Source: Demequina sp. NBRC 110056
Lineage (GTDB): Bacteria; Actinomycetota; Actinomycetes; Actinomycetales; Demequinaceae
Length of the DNA: 64,000 nucleotides
Assembly: GCF_002090155.1 (NCBI RefSeq)
Contig: NZ_BBRM01000003.1
Span: forward strand, 248,001-312,000
Direction: 5' to 3'
Positions 16,163 to 24,059 of the stretch are shown piece after piece. Made by a program: the position numbers and the translations under genes. The notes beneath the pieces were generated by a model. It made no database searches and was not told where the DNA came from. It saw only the letters and a list, made by a program, of their open reading frames with translations. How positions within the stretch are numbered: position 1 is the stretch's first letter; the number at the start of each line of letters is the position of its first letter.

Positions 16163-17679
16163 TGGACGCGCGAGAGAGATTGGCAAGCACGGCCGATGCG
16201 GGCGGAGCGGGGATCGCGCGCGCACTTCGCGACGACGGCGCACGGCAGGTCCTTGCCGCGCGCGTCCAGCGCGCGCGACGGCGCCGGACAGCCGGTCAGT
16301 CGGCGCTCGCCCTGCTGGCCGTGCTCGCGCTGGGTCTCGGCGCAGTCCAAGCGCTGCCGGCGCTGCTCGACAACCCTCCGGCGGCGGAGACGACCGTCCA
16401 CACCGAGATCGTTGACGCGATCGACCCCGGGGCGCCGGCGTGGCTCGTCTGCGGCGCGGTCCCCACCGGGCTGCCCGCGGCGGGCGTCACGGGCCACGAC
16501 GCTGCCGCGGCGCCGAGGCTCGAGGCCGAGGTGATGACGCGCGCTGGTGGCGACTCCGGCAGCGCGGTGACGCCCGTCGACCTCACGGGCCGGACGCCTG
16601 TCGACCCGCGCGACGCCATGCTCTTCACCGTCGCGGTCGCCTGGGGAGACGTGCCGCAGCCGGAGGGGTGGCGCGTGACGACCGCTGCGGCGCTGCTCGA
16701 CGAGCGCGGCGAGGTGGTCGCGCTCCACGCCGGCGGAACCACGCGGTCCGACCTAGGACCGACCGTCGAGCGGCTGCGGCCCCTCGAGGGCAGCATCGAC
16801 CCCTGGGCGTGCGGCAACGACCCGAGCGGCCTGGCCGGCGTCCACCGGCTTGTGCTCGTCGCCCAGGTGCGCACGCCGGTCGCCGACGCGGGGGGCGGAG
16901 ACGACGGCGCCGTGGTCGCCACGTTCGTCAACTACGGCATGCCGCGCGACGCCGCGGTGATGTTCGATCCCGCCGCCGCGCCGCCCGAGGCCGACCCCGA
17001 CGACGCCGCTCGCACCGACACCCTGCGCTGGCTCGCCGAGATCCACGCGACGGGAGAGCCCTTGACCACGGCGCGCATCGGCTACCGCCCTTCACCCGTC
17101 CATACCGACGCGGACGCCCCGTACCGGTCATGCGCCGTGGTCGCGACGATGCGCGACGGGCTCGACGCCGTGCGCGTGGTGCCGTGGCACACCTATCCGG
17201 ACGGCGTGGAGGTCGGCCTGGTCCCGGCATCGCCGGAGGATCCGGAGCTGACGGCGCTCGGGTTCTCGGCGCCGGTCGAGGCCACGGACTTCGGGTGGCT
17301 GCGTTCCCAGCGGGAGTCGACGCTGCTGCTCCTTGCCGAGGACGGCTCGGTGGCGGCCGCTCTCGAGTCGGGACCCTACGTGTTCGGGAGCAGCCCCGAG
17401 GAGCCCGAGGATCTGGGCTTCCGCTCGTACCCGCGGGGTGCCGAGTGCCCGGTGCGCGGCACCTTGCCGACCGAGCCTGGGTCGTACACGCCGGTGCTGG
17501 TCCTCGTCGCATCGGAGCTGCCGGGCGCGGCGGGCGAGCCGCTGCCGGTCGACTCGGGCGAGTACCCCCTCGAGATGTGGATGGTGCTCCCCGAGCTCGT
17601 CGTAGACACCGATGGCACCATCGAACCGATCCCGTGGCTCGCCACCGACCTCCCCACTGTCCCGGGTGACCGCGGTTGA
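16162..17679 (+). CDS. single-span membrane protein coupled to the second ECF sigma factor
   Basis: 505 residues: a cytoplasmic N-terminus of about 45 residues ending RARRRRTAG, one helix (SALALLAVLALGLGAVQAL, about 50-68) and an extracytoplasmic domain of about 430 residues with scattered cysteines (LVCGAVP, WACGND, YRSCAVV, AECPVRG). The layout, the position and the AETTVHTEI-type segment after the helix parallel the 9014 product (AETVHAG). Probably a sigma-regulating sensor or its extracytoplasmic partner, by position only. Confidence 0.8.
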   Translation: MDARERLASTADAGGAGIARALRDDGARQVLAARVQRARRRRTAGQSALALLAVLALGLGAVQALPALLDNPPAAETTVHTEIVDAIDPGAPAWLVCGAVPTGLPAAGVTGHDAAAAPRLEAEVMTRAGGDSGSAVTPVDLTGRTPVDPRDAMLFTVAVAWGDVPQPEGWRVTTAAALLDERGEVVALHAGGTTRSDLGPTVERLRPLEGSIDPWACGNDPSGLAGVHRLVLVAQVRTPVADAGGGDDGAVVATFVNYGMPRDAAVMFDPAAAPPEADPDDAARTDTLRWLAEIHATGEPLTTARIGYRPSPVHTDADAPYRSCAVVATMRDGLDAVRVVPWHTYPDGVEVGLVPASPEDPELTALGFSAPVEATDFGWLRSQRESTLLLLAEDGSVAAALESGPYVFGSSPEEPEDLGFRSYPRGAECPVRGTLPTEPGSYTPVLVLVASELPGAAGEPLPVDSGEYPLEMWMVLPELVVDTDGTIEPIPWLATDLPTVPGDRG

Positions 17680-17705
17680 GCCTTCGAATCGATACGCTGG
17701 CTGCC

Positions 17706-18701
17706 ATGACGACACCGACGCCGCAGTCCGCGCCCGCCATCCGCTGGGGAATCCTCGGCGCCGGGGGCATCGCTCACAAGATGGCCGACGCCATCATCAA
17801 CCACACCGCCGGCGAGCTCGTCGCGGTCGGCTCGCGCACGCCGGGCAAGGCGGAGAAGTTCGTCGCCGAGGTCGGCTCGGGCCGCGCGTACGGCTCGTAC
17901 GAGGAGGTCGTGAACGACCCCGACGTCGACGCCGTCTACGTCGCCACGACGCACAACGACCACCATGAGCCGGCGCTGCTGGCGATCGAGGCCGGCAAGC
18001 ACGTGCTCGTCGAGAAGGCCTTCACCCAGAACGCCGCGCAGGCCGAGACGGTGGTCGCCGCGGCGCGCGCGAAGGGCGTCTACCTGCAGGAGGCGATGTG
18101 GGCGCGGTTCCTGCCCCACCAGGCGGAGGTCCGCGCGGCCATCGCCCGCGGCGAGATCGGCGACGTCGTCGCCGTCCAGGCCGACCACGGCCAGGCGCTC
18201 ACCCACGTCGAGCGCATGTACCGCCCCGAGCTCGCCGGCGGCGCGCTGCTCGACCTCGGTGTGTATCCGATCGCCTTCGCGCACGACATCCTCGGCGTGC
18301 CCGAGTCGATCACCGCGGTGGGTCAGCTGCGCGACACGGGCGTCGACGGCCAGGTGTCGATGGTGTTCCAGTACCCCGGCGCGCAGGCGACCCTGCACAC
18401 CACGATGGAGGCCCGCACCCAGAACGCCGCCGTCATCTCGGGCACCGAGGGCCGCATCGAGATCGCGGACACCTTCTACAACCCGACGACGTTCACGCTG
18501 AAGCGCCACGACGGCACCTCGTGGACCTACGACGGCCGGCTCGACAACGGCTTCCAGTACGAGGCCGCGGAGCTCGCGCGCAACGTCGCGGAGGGCCGCC
18601 TCGAGTCCGCGATCCTGCCGCTCGACCAGACCCTCGAGATCATGCGGATCATGGACGAGGTGCGCTCGCAGATCGGTCTGGTCTACCCGAACGAGCGCTG
18701 A
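17706..18701 (+). CDS. Gfo/Idh/MocA-family NAD(P)-dependent oxidoreductase (second paralogue)
   Basis: 331 residues with the Rossmann motif GILGAGGIAHKMADA, VEKAFTQNA and RPELAGGALLDLGVYPIAF, all paralleling the 14075 product. The start is probably leaderless: TACGCT (17693-17698) lies 7 nt before ATG 17706 and no ribosome binding site is visible; the promoter lies in the 26-nt gap behind the sigma-linked gene. Substrate unknown. Confidence 0.92.
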   Translation: MTTPTPQSAPAIRWGILGAGGIAHKMADAIINHTAGELVAVGSRTPGKAEKFVAEVGSGRAYGSYEEVVNDPDVDAVYVATTHNDHHEPALLAIEAGKHVLVEKAFTQNAAQAETVVAAARAKGVYLQEAMWARFLPHQAEVRAAIARGEIGDVVAVQADHGQALTHVERMYRPELAGGALLDLGVYPIAFAHDILGVPESITAVGQLRDTGVDGQVSMVFQYPGAQATLHTTMEARTQNAAVISGTEGRIEIADTFYNPTTFTLKRHDGTSWTYDGRLDNGFQYEAAELARNVAEGRLESAILPLDQTLEIMRIMDEVRSQIGLVYPNER

Positions 18702-18712
18702 GCGCCCCTCCC

Positions 18713-18740
18713 TGCAGCGCCGATGCGCGGGCTGGCTCCG
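18713..18740 (+). repeat. long copy of the GCCGATGCG dispersed element
   Basis: Core at 18719-18727, between two convergent genes. About 24 nt from GCAGCGCCGATGCG through GGGCTGGCTCC are identical to the copy at 51744, 33 kb away. Confidence 0.7.
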
Positions 18741-18799
18741 GCCGGCACGCGCCGGCTCGGGTCGGAGTGGGGTGAGCCCGGCCTGGGATGAGCCTCGCG

Positions 18800-19420
18800 T
18801 CAGCTCCCGTCGATGACGTTCGAGGTGAGCTCGGCGATGACGGCGTGGCCCTCGGCGTTCGGGTGGCCGCCCGCCGACACCAGCTCGGGCCTGCCCTGAA
18901 GCGGGTCGCCGAGGTCCATGTACACGGCCCCGACCTTCTCGGCCTGCTCGCGCACGATGCGATTGAGGTCGGCCGCCGCGTGGTGGCCGCCGACGGACAG
19001 CGCGCCGGTCGCGTAGATCTTCGCGTCGGGGAAGGTCTGGTGGAGCGTGAGGAAGGTCGCGTGCACGGCCGCCTCGATCTCGCCGAGCGTCGCGCCCAGG
19101 TCCGCGATCCCGCCCGAGACGACGATGACGTCCGGGTCCTCCGACAGGACGCGGTCCACGCGCTGGCGGTAGGTGGTCCCGCAGCCCTCGCCGGTGCTGG
19201 TGTAGCCCGAGCCGTCGCAGCCGGCATTGACCTCGCGCCACCCGAAGTGCTGCGATACGAGCGTAGGCCAGCGGCTCGCCGCCTGATCGAGCGGCAGGGA
19301 AGCGCCCACGGTGTCCGCGTCGCCCAGGAAGATCGCGGTGGGAGGCTCGGGCTCCGGCGCGCACGCCACGAGCGGCGCGACCATCAAGGCCACCGCCGCC
19401 ACACCCCAGCGAATCCCCAT
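18800..19420 (-). CDS. lipoprotein with SGNH/GDSL-hydrolase fold lacking the catalytic Ser and Asp
   Basis: 206 residues from ATG 19420, with GAGGGAGC upstream. The lipobox is LVAC (Cys20). The SGNH blocks are recognisable: block I reads FLGDADTVG, so the usual nucleophile Ser is Ala35; block III reads VSGGIADLG instead of GGxND; block V reads SAGGHPNAEGHA with the His present but Ala where the triad Asp should be. The family normally hydrolyses esters or acyl groups. This one is probably a surface-anchored binding protein or pseudoenzyme. It stands alone between convergent and divergent neighbours. Confidence 0.8.
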   Translation of the reverse strand: MGIRWGVAAVALMVAPLVACAPEPEPPTAIFLGDADTVGASLPLDQAASRWPTLVSQHFGWREVNAGCDGSGYTSTGEGCGTTYRQRVDRVLSEDPDVIVVSGGIADLGATLGEIEAAVHATFLTLHQTFPDAKIYATGALSVGGHHAAADLNRIVREQAEKVGAVYMDLGDPLQGRPELVSAGGHPNAEGHAVIAELTSNVIDGS

Positions 19421-19521
19421 GTCTAGCTCCCTCATGGCCAGGTCTACTCCCGTGACCGCGCCGAATCCAGCCCCGTGTGGCGTGTTGCACTCGACTGTCC
19501 GGAAAGTCCCTCCCGTGCCCG

Positions 19522-19530
19522 CGCATCGGC
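19522..19530 (-). repeat. copy of the GCCGATGCG dispersed element
   Basis: Minus-strand copy with flank AGCGCCGATGCGCGGGC, 52 nt before the tmk start. Confidence 0.55.
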
Positions 19531-19570
19531 GCTGTCCACACGGCCGCCACGCGGTGTCGGCGAGCGCCGG

Positions 19571-19576
19571 TAGGTT
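19571..19576 (+). promoter_or_regulatory. -10 box for leaderless tmk
   Basis: TAGGTT lies 6 nt before ATG 19583 and there is no Shine-Dalgarno sequence, so transcription should start at or next to the A of ATG. Confidence 0.6.
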
Positions 19577-19582
19577 GGAGCC

Positions 19583-20272
19583 ATGGCGGGATTCTTCGTG
19601 GTGTTCGAGGGCGGCGACGGCGTGGGCAAGACCACCCAGATCGACCGCCTCGCGGGGCTCCTGCGGGCGCCGGCGGGCGGCGGCTTCGAGGTCGTCACGA
19701 CCCGCGAGCCGGGAGGCACGGAGCTCGGCCAGGAGCTGCGCCAGGCGATCATGCACGGCGGCCACGTCGCGCCCCGGGCGGAGGCGCTGCTGTACGCCGC
19801 CGACCGTGCCCACCACATCCACACCAAGGTCCGCCCGGCGCTCGAGCGCGGCGCCGTCGTGGTGCAGGACCGCTACGTCGACTCGTCGATCGTCTACCAG
19901 GGCGGCGCGCGCGGCCTCGGCGAGGAGGTCGAGCGCATCTCGCGGTGGGCCACCGAGGACCTGCTGCCGCACCTCACCGTCGTGCTCGACATGGAGCCTT
20001 CGCAGGGCCGCCTCGACCGCGAGCTCGACCGCGTCGAGCGCGAGACCGCGGAGTACGCCGCGCTGATCCGCCAGGCCTTCCTCGACCTCGCCGCGCGCGA
20101 CCCCGAGCGCTACGCGGTCATCGACGCGGCGCGCAGCATCGAGGACGTCGAGACCGACGTCACGGCGGCGGTGCGCGCGGGCATGGCCCGCGCCGGCTTC
20201 GGCCCGGGGAGCGCCGATGCGCGCGCGGGGCTGGCAACGGACCCCGGGCTCGAGCCGTGGGGCACCCCGTGA
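19583..20272 (+). CDS. tmk: thymidylate kinase
   Basis: Phosphorylates dTMP to dTDP for DNA synthesis. P-loop FEGGDGVGKTTQ (about residue 8), TREPGGTELGQELR, the DRYVDSSIVYQG motif with DRY and the substrate tyrosine, and a LID region are all present. 229 residues, slightly long: about 20 residues at the C-terminus (GSADARAGLATDPGLEP) are an extra tail encoded by a copy of the GCCGATGCG element at 20213. Leaderless ATG. Its stop overlaps the holB start (GTGA), the usual actinobacterial tmk-holB pair. Confidence 0.97.
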   Translation: MAGFFVVFEGGDGVGKTTQIDRLAGLLRAPAGGGFEVVTTREPGGTELGQELRQAIMHGGHVAPRAEALLYAADRAHHIHTKVRPALERGAVVVQDRYVDSSIVYQGGARGLGEEVERISRWATEDLLPHLTVVLDMEPSQGRLDRELDRVERETAEYAALIRQAFLDLAARDPERYAVIDAARSIEDVETDVTAAVRAGMARAGFGPGSADARAGLATDPGLEPWGTP

Positions 20273-21411
20273 GCGTCTGGGCCGAGGTGGTCGGTCAGGA
20301 GACCGCCATCGCGCCGCTCCAGGCGGCCGTCGCCAACGCCGCGGCGATGACCCACGCGTGGATCATCACGGGCCCTCCCGGATCCGGGCGCTCGCACGCG
20401 GCGCGCGCCTTCGCCGCGGCACTGCAGTGCCCCGACGGCGGCTGCGGAACGTGCCGGGCGTGCACCACGGCTCTGAGCGGCGCCCACGCGGACGTCACCG
20501 TGCTCGCCACGGAGAAGGTCACCATCTCCATCGACGAGGTGCGCGGCCTCATCGCGACCGCGCAGAGCTCGCCCAGCGAGGGGCGCTGGCGCGTCATCGT
20601 GATCGAGGACGCGGACCGCATGACCGAGCGCACCTCGAACGTGCTCCTGAAGTCCATCGAGGAGCCCCCGCCGCGCACCGTGTGGCTGCTGTGCGCGCCG
20701 TCGGGCGAGGACATCGCCGTCACCATCCGCTCGCGCTCGCGGCACGTGAGCCTGCGCGTGCCCGACCCCGAGGTGGTCGCGCAGCTGCTCGTCGAGCGTG
20801 ACGGCGTCGAGCCCGAGCTCGCCCGCCAGTGCGCCTACGCGGCGCAGAGCCACATCGGCGTCGCTCGCCGGCTCGCGCGCGACCCCGACGCCCGCGCTCG
20901 TCGCGACCAGGTGCTCGCTCTCGCCACCGAGATCCGCGGGGTCGGCGACGCGGTGCTCGCCGCCGCCGACCTGGCCGCGGTCGCCGAGGAGGACGCGAAG
21001 GCCGCGACCGAGGAGCGCGACGTCGCCGAGCGCAACGAGCTGCTGCGCACCCTCGGTGCCGACGATGGCGGGCGCCTGCCTCCTGCCCTGCGCGCCCAGG
21101 TCAAGCAGCTCGAGGACGACCAGAAGCGGCGCGCGACCCGGCACAAGCGGGACGTCCTGGACCGCGCGATCCTCGACCTCCTGTCGCTCTACCGCGACGT
21201 CGCGGTGCTGCAGGTGGGCGCGCGCGAGCCGCTGGTCAACGAGTCGCACCGGGGCCACCTCGAGTCGCTCGCGGGACGCACCACGCTCGCGGACACCATG
21301 CGGTGCCTCGACGCGCTGGGCGTGACGCGCGAGCGCCTCGCGTCGAACGTCGCGCCGCTGCTCGCCCTCGAGGCGATGGCGCTCGCGCTGCGGCCGCGCG
21401 CCGCAGCGTAG
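20269..21411 (+). CDS. holB: DNA polymerase III subunit delta'
   Basis: 380 residues from GTG 20269, which overlaps the tmk stop. The AAA+ region has the degenerate P-loop GPPGSGRSHAAR, the four-cysteine zinc module CPDGGCGTCRAC, IEDADRMTERTSN and LLKSIEEPPPRTVWLL with the SRS motif in TIRSRSRH, all typical of clamp-loader delta'. It opens the sliding clamp as part of the clamp loader. Position after tmk agrees. ATP binding is not expected for delta'. Confidence 0.95.
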   Translation: MSVWAEVVGQETAIAPLQAAVANAAAMTHAWIITGPPGSGRSHAARAFAAALQCPDGGCGTCRACTTALSGAHADVTVLATEKVTISIDEVRGLIATAQSSPSEGRWRVIVIEDADRMTERTSNVLLKSIEEPPPRTVWLLCAPSGEDIAVTIRSRSRHVSLRVPDPEVVAQLLVERDGVEPELARQCAYAAQSHIGVARRLARDPDARARRDQVLALATEIRGVGDAVLAAADLAAVAEEDAKAATEERDVAERNELLRTLGADDGGRLPPALRAQVKQLEDDQKRRATRHKRDVLDRAILDLLSLYRDVAVLQVGAREPLVNESHRGHLESLAGRTTLADTMRCLDALGVTRERLASNVAPLLALEAMALALRPRAAA

Positions 21412-21449
21412 AGGTCCGCGCTCGGGACCGGGCGGCTCGCCGTGCCGCA

Positions 21450-21455
21450 TAGAGT
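21450..21455 (+). promoter_or_regulatory. -10 box for a leaderless hydrolase gene
   Basis: TAGAGT is followed by 6 nt and ATG 21462, with no ribosome binding site. Same spacing as at tmk and 26892. Confidence 0.6.
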
Positions 21456-21461
21456 GATCGC

Positions 21462-23027
21462 ATGATCCGCCGTCGCCGCCCCGCCCGCACGACCGCGCTG
21501 CTCGCGGGAGCGACTGCGGCGCTCCTCGTCCTCGCGGGATGCACGCCCGACAAGACGCAGGTCTCGCCCGACGGGTCCGAGCTCACCGGGACCCCCGCTC
21601 CCGAGACGTCCGACGGGGGCTCGGCGAGCGCATCGGATGTCTACGAGCAGGAGGTCGACTGGAGCGGCTGCGGCGACCTCGAGTGCGCGACCATCCAGGT
21701 CCCCCTGGACTGGTCCGAGCCCGACGGTGCCACGATCGATCTCGAGATCAACCGGTCGCAGGCGCGCAACCCTGACGAGCGCATCGGCTCGCTGCTCATC
21801 AACCCCGGCGGGCCCGGAGGCTCGGGCCTCGACCTCACCGAGTCCCTGGTGGTGACCGCCGGCGACGACGTGCTCGACGCGTACGACATCGTGGGCTTCG
21901 ACCCCCGAGGCGTGGGGGAGTCCACCCCGGTCGAGTGCGGCACCGACGCCCAGGTCGACGAGTACTACATCCCCGACCGCCTCATCGAGTCGCAGGCGGA
22001 CGTCGACGAGTGGGCGCAGCTCAACGAGGGCTTCGCGGAGCTGTGCAGCGCGGGCTCGGGACGCGTGGTCGAGAACGTGGACACGGCGAGCGCCGCACGC
22101 GACATGGACGTTATTCGGGCCGTCCTGGGCGACGAGCAGCTGCACTACCTGGGGTTCTCGTACGGCACCCAGCTGGGCGCGACCTACGCCCAGCTGTACC
22201 CGGAGAACGTGGGGCGCCTGGTCCTGGACGGCGCGGTGGACTTCCTGCTGCCGAGCGAGGAGATCGGCATCGGCCAGGCGGAGGGCTTCGAGAACTCACT
22301 GACGAACTTCCTGCGCTGGTGCACCCAGCGCACCGACTGCGCGCTCGACGGCGACGTCGAGTCCGCCCGTTCACAGATCCAGGACCTGCTGTCGCAGTCT
22401 CTCGAGGAGCCGTTCTTCACCGGGGCCGACTGGGACCTCAACGGCAACCTCATGGTCTACGGCATCGTCGTCACCCTCTACGACGAGGCCTCGTGGCCGT
22501 ACCTTGAGCTGGGCCTCAACGAGGTCATCCAGGAAGGCACGGGCTCGATCCTCTACCAGCTCGCGAACTTCTACCTCGATCGCGACGGCTCGACCGGCGA
22601 GTACCTGACCAACTCGACGTGGGTGTTCAGTACCATCAACTGCCTCGACGCGGAGCCCGACGGCCCGCTGACGTTCGACGAGGTGCTAGACCTGCGCGCG
22701 GAGCTCGAGGACGCCTCGCCCACGTTCGGCTGGTGGTTCTCGTCGACGACGGGCTGCGACAACTGGCCGTGGACCGCGGCCGAGCACATCACGACGCTCG
22801 ACGACGCGGCCACCGCCGGGGACAACATCCTGGTCATCGGCACCACCAACGACCCGGCGACGCCGTTCGCGTGGGCGGAGTCGCTCGCCGAGCGCCTCGA
22901 CGCGACGATGCTGAGCTACGACGGCGAGGGCCACACCGCCTACGGACGGTCCAACCAATGCATCGTCGACAACGTCGACGGCTTCCTCGTGGGAGGCCAG
23001 ATGCCGGATTCGGGAACTGAGTGCTGA
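21462..23027 (+). CDS. secreted alpha/beta-hydrolase lipoprotein, TAP-like peptidase family
   Basis: 521 residues. Signal peptide with lipobox LVLAGC (Cys27), a linker, then a tripeptidyl-aminopeptidase-type hydrolase: oxyanion motif INPGGPGGSG, nucleophile Ser233 in GFSYGTQLG, Asp in TTNDPATPF and His in GEGHTAYG, followed by the CIVD.VDGFLVGG end typical of the family. Members (SlpD/SlpE-like) cut short peptides or proline esters outside the cell. The start is leaderless. Confidence 0.92.
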   Translation: MIRRRRPARTTALLAGATAALLVLAGCTPDKTQVSPDGSELTGTPAPETSDGGSASASDVYEQEVDWSGCGDLECATIQVPLDWSEPDGATIDLEINRSQARNPDERIGSLLINPGGPGGSGLDLTESLVVTAGDDVLDAYDIVGFDPRGVGESTPVECGTDAQVDEYYIPDRLIESQADVDEWAQLNEGFAELCSAGSGRVVENVDTASAARDMDVIRAVLGDEQLHYLGFSYGTQLGATYAQLYPENVGRLVLDGAVDFLLPSEEIGIGQAEGFENSLTNFLRWCTQRTDCALDGDVESARSQIQDLLSQSLEEPFFTGADWDLNGNLMVYGIVVTLYDEASWPYLELGLNEVIQEGTGSILYQLANFYLDRDGSTGEYLTNSTWVFSTINCLDAEPDGPLTFDEVLDLRAELEDASPTFGWWFSSTTGCDNWPWTAAEHITTLDDAATAGDNILVIGTTNDPATPFAWAESLAERLDATMLSYDGEGHTAYGRSNQCIVDNVDGFLVGGQMPDSGTEC

Positions 23028-23032
23028 CCCGC

Positions 23033-23038
23033 TAAGAT
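23033..23038 (+). promoter_or_regulatory. -10 box for tRNA-Thr
   Basis: TAAGAT about 32 nt before the tRNA gene; no good -35 is visible. Confidence 0.4.
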
Positions 23039-23070
23039 GTCTACTCGCACCCTCGGCTGGCCGAGGGCGC

Positions 23071-23146
23071 GCCGCCTTAGCTCAGTCGGCAGAGCGATTC
23101 ACTCGTAATGAATAGGTCAAGGGTTCGATTCCCTTAGGCGGCTCCA
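23071..23146 (+). tRNA. tRNA-Thr (anticodon CGT)
   Basis: 76 nt with a perfect 7-bp acceptor stem (GCCGCCT/AGGCGGC), D arm with TTAGCTCAGTCGGCAGAGC, anticodon loop ACTCGTAAT giving CGT (reads ACG), T arm GGGTTCGATTCCC and an encoded CCA end. Short variable loop. A hairpin terminator follows directly. Confidence 0.97.
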
Positions 23147-23147
23147 C

Positions 23148-23177
23148 AGGCCCGGTCCCCGCAAGGGGCCCGGGCCT
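23148..23177 (+). terminator. terminator hairpin after tRNA-Thr
   Basis: AGGCCCGGTCCCC and GGGGCCCGGGCCT pair with one mismatch around a GCAA tetraloop, two nt after the tRNA 3' end. Confidence 0.75.
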
Positions 23178-23210
23178 TCGCCGTCCCGAGCCGCGACGCG
23201 CCCACTTTGC

Positions 23211-23274
23211 CGCCTTAGCGTCCAGATGGTGGCTGCGTGTCGGTTCTCGGAGTCGCGTGTCTCCCGATGGTGCC
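23211..23274. repeat. dispersed repeat family 2, copy 1 (left of the toxin-antitoxin module)
   Basis: Starts CGCCTTAGCGTCCAGATGG. Positions 23223-23274 match copy 2 (23899-23950) at 50 of 52 positions. The first 21 nt also recur inverted at 42239-42259. Confidence 0.8.
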
Positions 23275-23294
23275 AGGGCGTCGAATGGCTGCGG

Positions 23295-23513
23295 CTAAGG
23301 CAGCAGGTCGAGCATCTGCGGACGAGCCTTCATCGCGTGGATCACAAGCTCGTTGCCTGAGTCAAAGGTCAGCACGACCGTCTCGAGAAGGCGGCCCGCG
23401 GTGTCGAACCCGAGCCTCAACTGGCGAGCCGGTGACTCGTCGTCGAGGTCCTCGATCCACAGCGGGAGTGACGCTGCCCGCGCGGCGTCCTCTTCGTTCA
23501 CCCCGTGCTTCAG
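23295..23513 (-). CDS. small protein, probable type II toxin partner of the RHH antitoxin
   Basis: The core sequence (LRLGFDTAGRLLETVVLTFDSGNELVIHAMKARP) matches the pattern of a common actinobacterial small protein found next to ribbon-helix-helix antitoxins and often labelled toxin; I cannot name its activity. The conserved start of such proteins (KHG near the N-terminus) is found only by beginning at CTG 23513, which overlaps the antitoxin stop as CTGA. A GTG at 23501 gives 68 residues but loses that segment. There is no ribosome binding site of its own, so translational coupling is likely. Flanked by 52-bp direct repeats. Confidence 0.6.
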   Translation of the reverse strand: MKHGVNEEDAARAASLPLWIEDLDDESPARQLRLGFDTAGRLLETVVLTFDSGNELVIHAMKARPQMLDLLP

Positions 23514-23794
23514 CGCGGACGGGTGGACTCTCTCGCGGAGAGCTGCGAGAGCGCGTCCCGGATGAGCTGCGACCGCGTCTTGTGCTCACGGGCGGCCCGA
23601 GCGTCGAGGGCGGAGAGCTCTTCGGCGGTCAGCCTGAGTGCGATGACCTGAGATGGCTCGGCGCCACGACCGGGACGTCCGCGACCGCGACGCTTGGGTG
23701 CTTCGACGTCATATCCACGCTCGGCCTCGGCCGCCCATGCCTCGATCTGCGACTCCGTGATGGGGGCGCCATCGATCGTCTCGCGCTCATCCAT
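23510..23794 (-). CDS. ribbon-helix-helix antitoxin-type protein
   Basis: 94 residues from ATG 23794. An acidic N-terminal half (DERETIDGAPITESQIEAWAAEAE) is followed by a basic RRGRGRPGRG stretch and a CopG/Arc-type RHH domain (QVIALRLTAEELSALDARAAREHKTRSQLIRDALSQL). Such proteins bind DNA as dimers, usually autorepress, and neutralise the toxin with the other part. Here the RHH domain is C-terminal. Leaderless: TACGAT (RC of 23801-23806) is 6 nt before ATG. The first gene of the pair, as expected for an antitoxin. Confidence 0.75.
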   Translation of the reverse strand: MDERETIDGAPITESQIEAWAAEAERGYDVEAPKRRGRGRPGRGAEPSQVIALRLTAEELSALDARAAREHKTRSQLIRDALSQLSARESTRPR

Positions 23795-23800
23795 GGCAAT

Positions 23801-23806
23801 ATCGTA
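23801..23806 (-). promoter_or_regulatory. -10 box for the leaderless antitoxin gene
   Basis: TACGAT on the minus strand, then 6 nt, then ATG; no ribosome binding site. This upstream stretch is less GC-rich than its surroundings. Confidence 0.55.
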
Positions 23807-23898
23807 TGACGAAAATGTGACGTCCGCCAGGGCGGCCGAATTGCCCGGGCAGTCGTCGTGCCCCCGCCTCCACACGCACCCTTACCCACCCGGGCGCC

Positions 23899-23950
23899 CA
23901 GATGGTGACTGCGTGTCGGTTCTCGGAGTCGCGTGTCTCCAGATGGTGCC
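23899..23950. repeat. dispersed repeat family 2, copy 2 (right of the toxin-antitoxin module)
   Basis: 52 nt, same orientation as copy 1 with two differences. The copies are 676 nt apart and bracket exactly the two-gene module. Confidence 0.85.
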
Positions 23951-23961
23951 TGAGCGACTCC

Positions 23962-23975
23962 TGACCGATCGGTCA
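23962..23975. promoter_or_regulatory. TetR-type operator palindrome before the phosphotransferase-MATE operon
   Basis: TGACCGATCGGTCA is a perfect 14-bp palindrome followed by a partial repeat GTGACCGGTC. This is the shape of operators bound by TetR-family repressors of efflux genes. A TAGGTT -10-like box follows at 23997. No TetR gene is present in the window. Confidence 0.6.
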
Positions 23976-24059
23976 GTGACCGGTCCCAATCTCGGATAGG
24001 TTGCTCTTGCACCTCGCCGACGACGGCCGAGGCGTGACCGAGAGAAGGGGTAGGGCTCG

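Noticed and set aside
23071..23974. tRNA-Thr as attachment site of an integrated element
   Set aside because: No integrase gene and no repeat of the tRNA 3' end is found; only the unrelated 52-bp repeats lie nearby.
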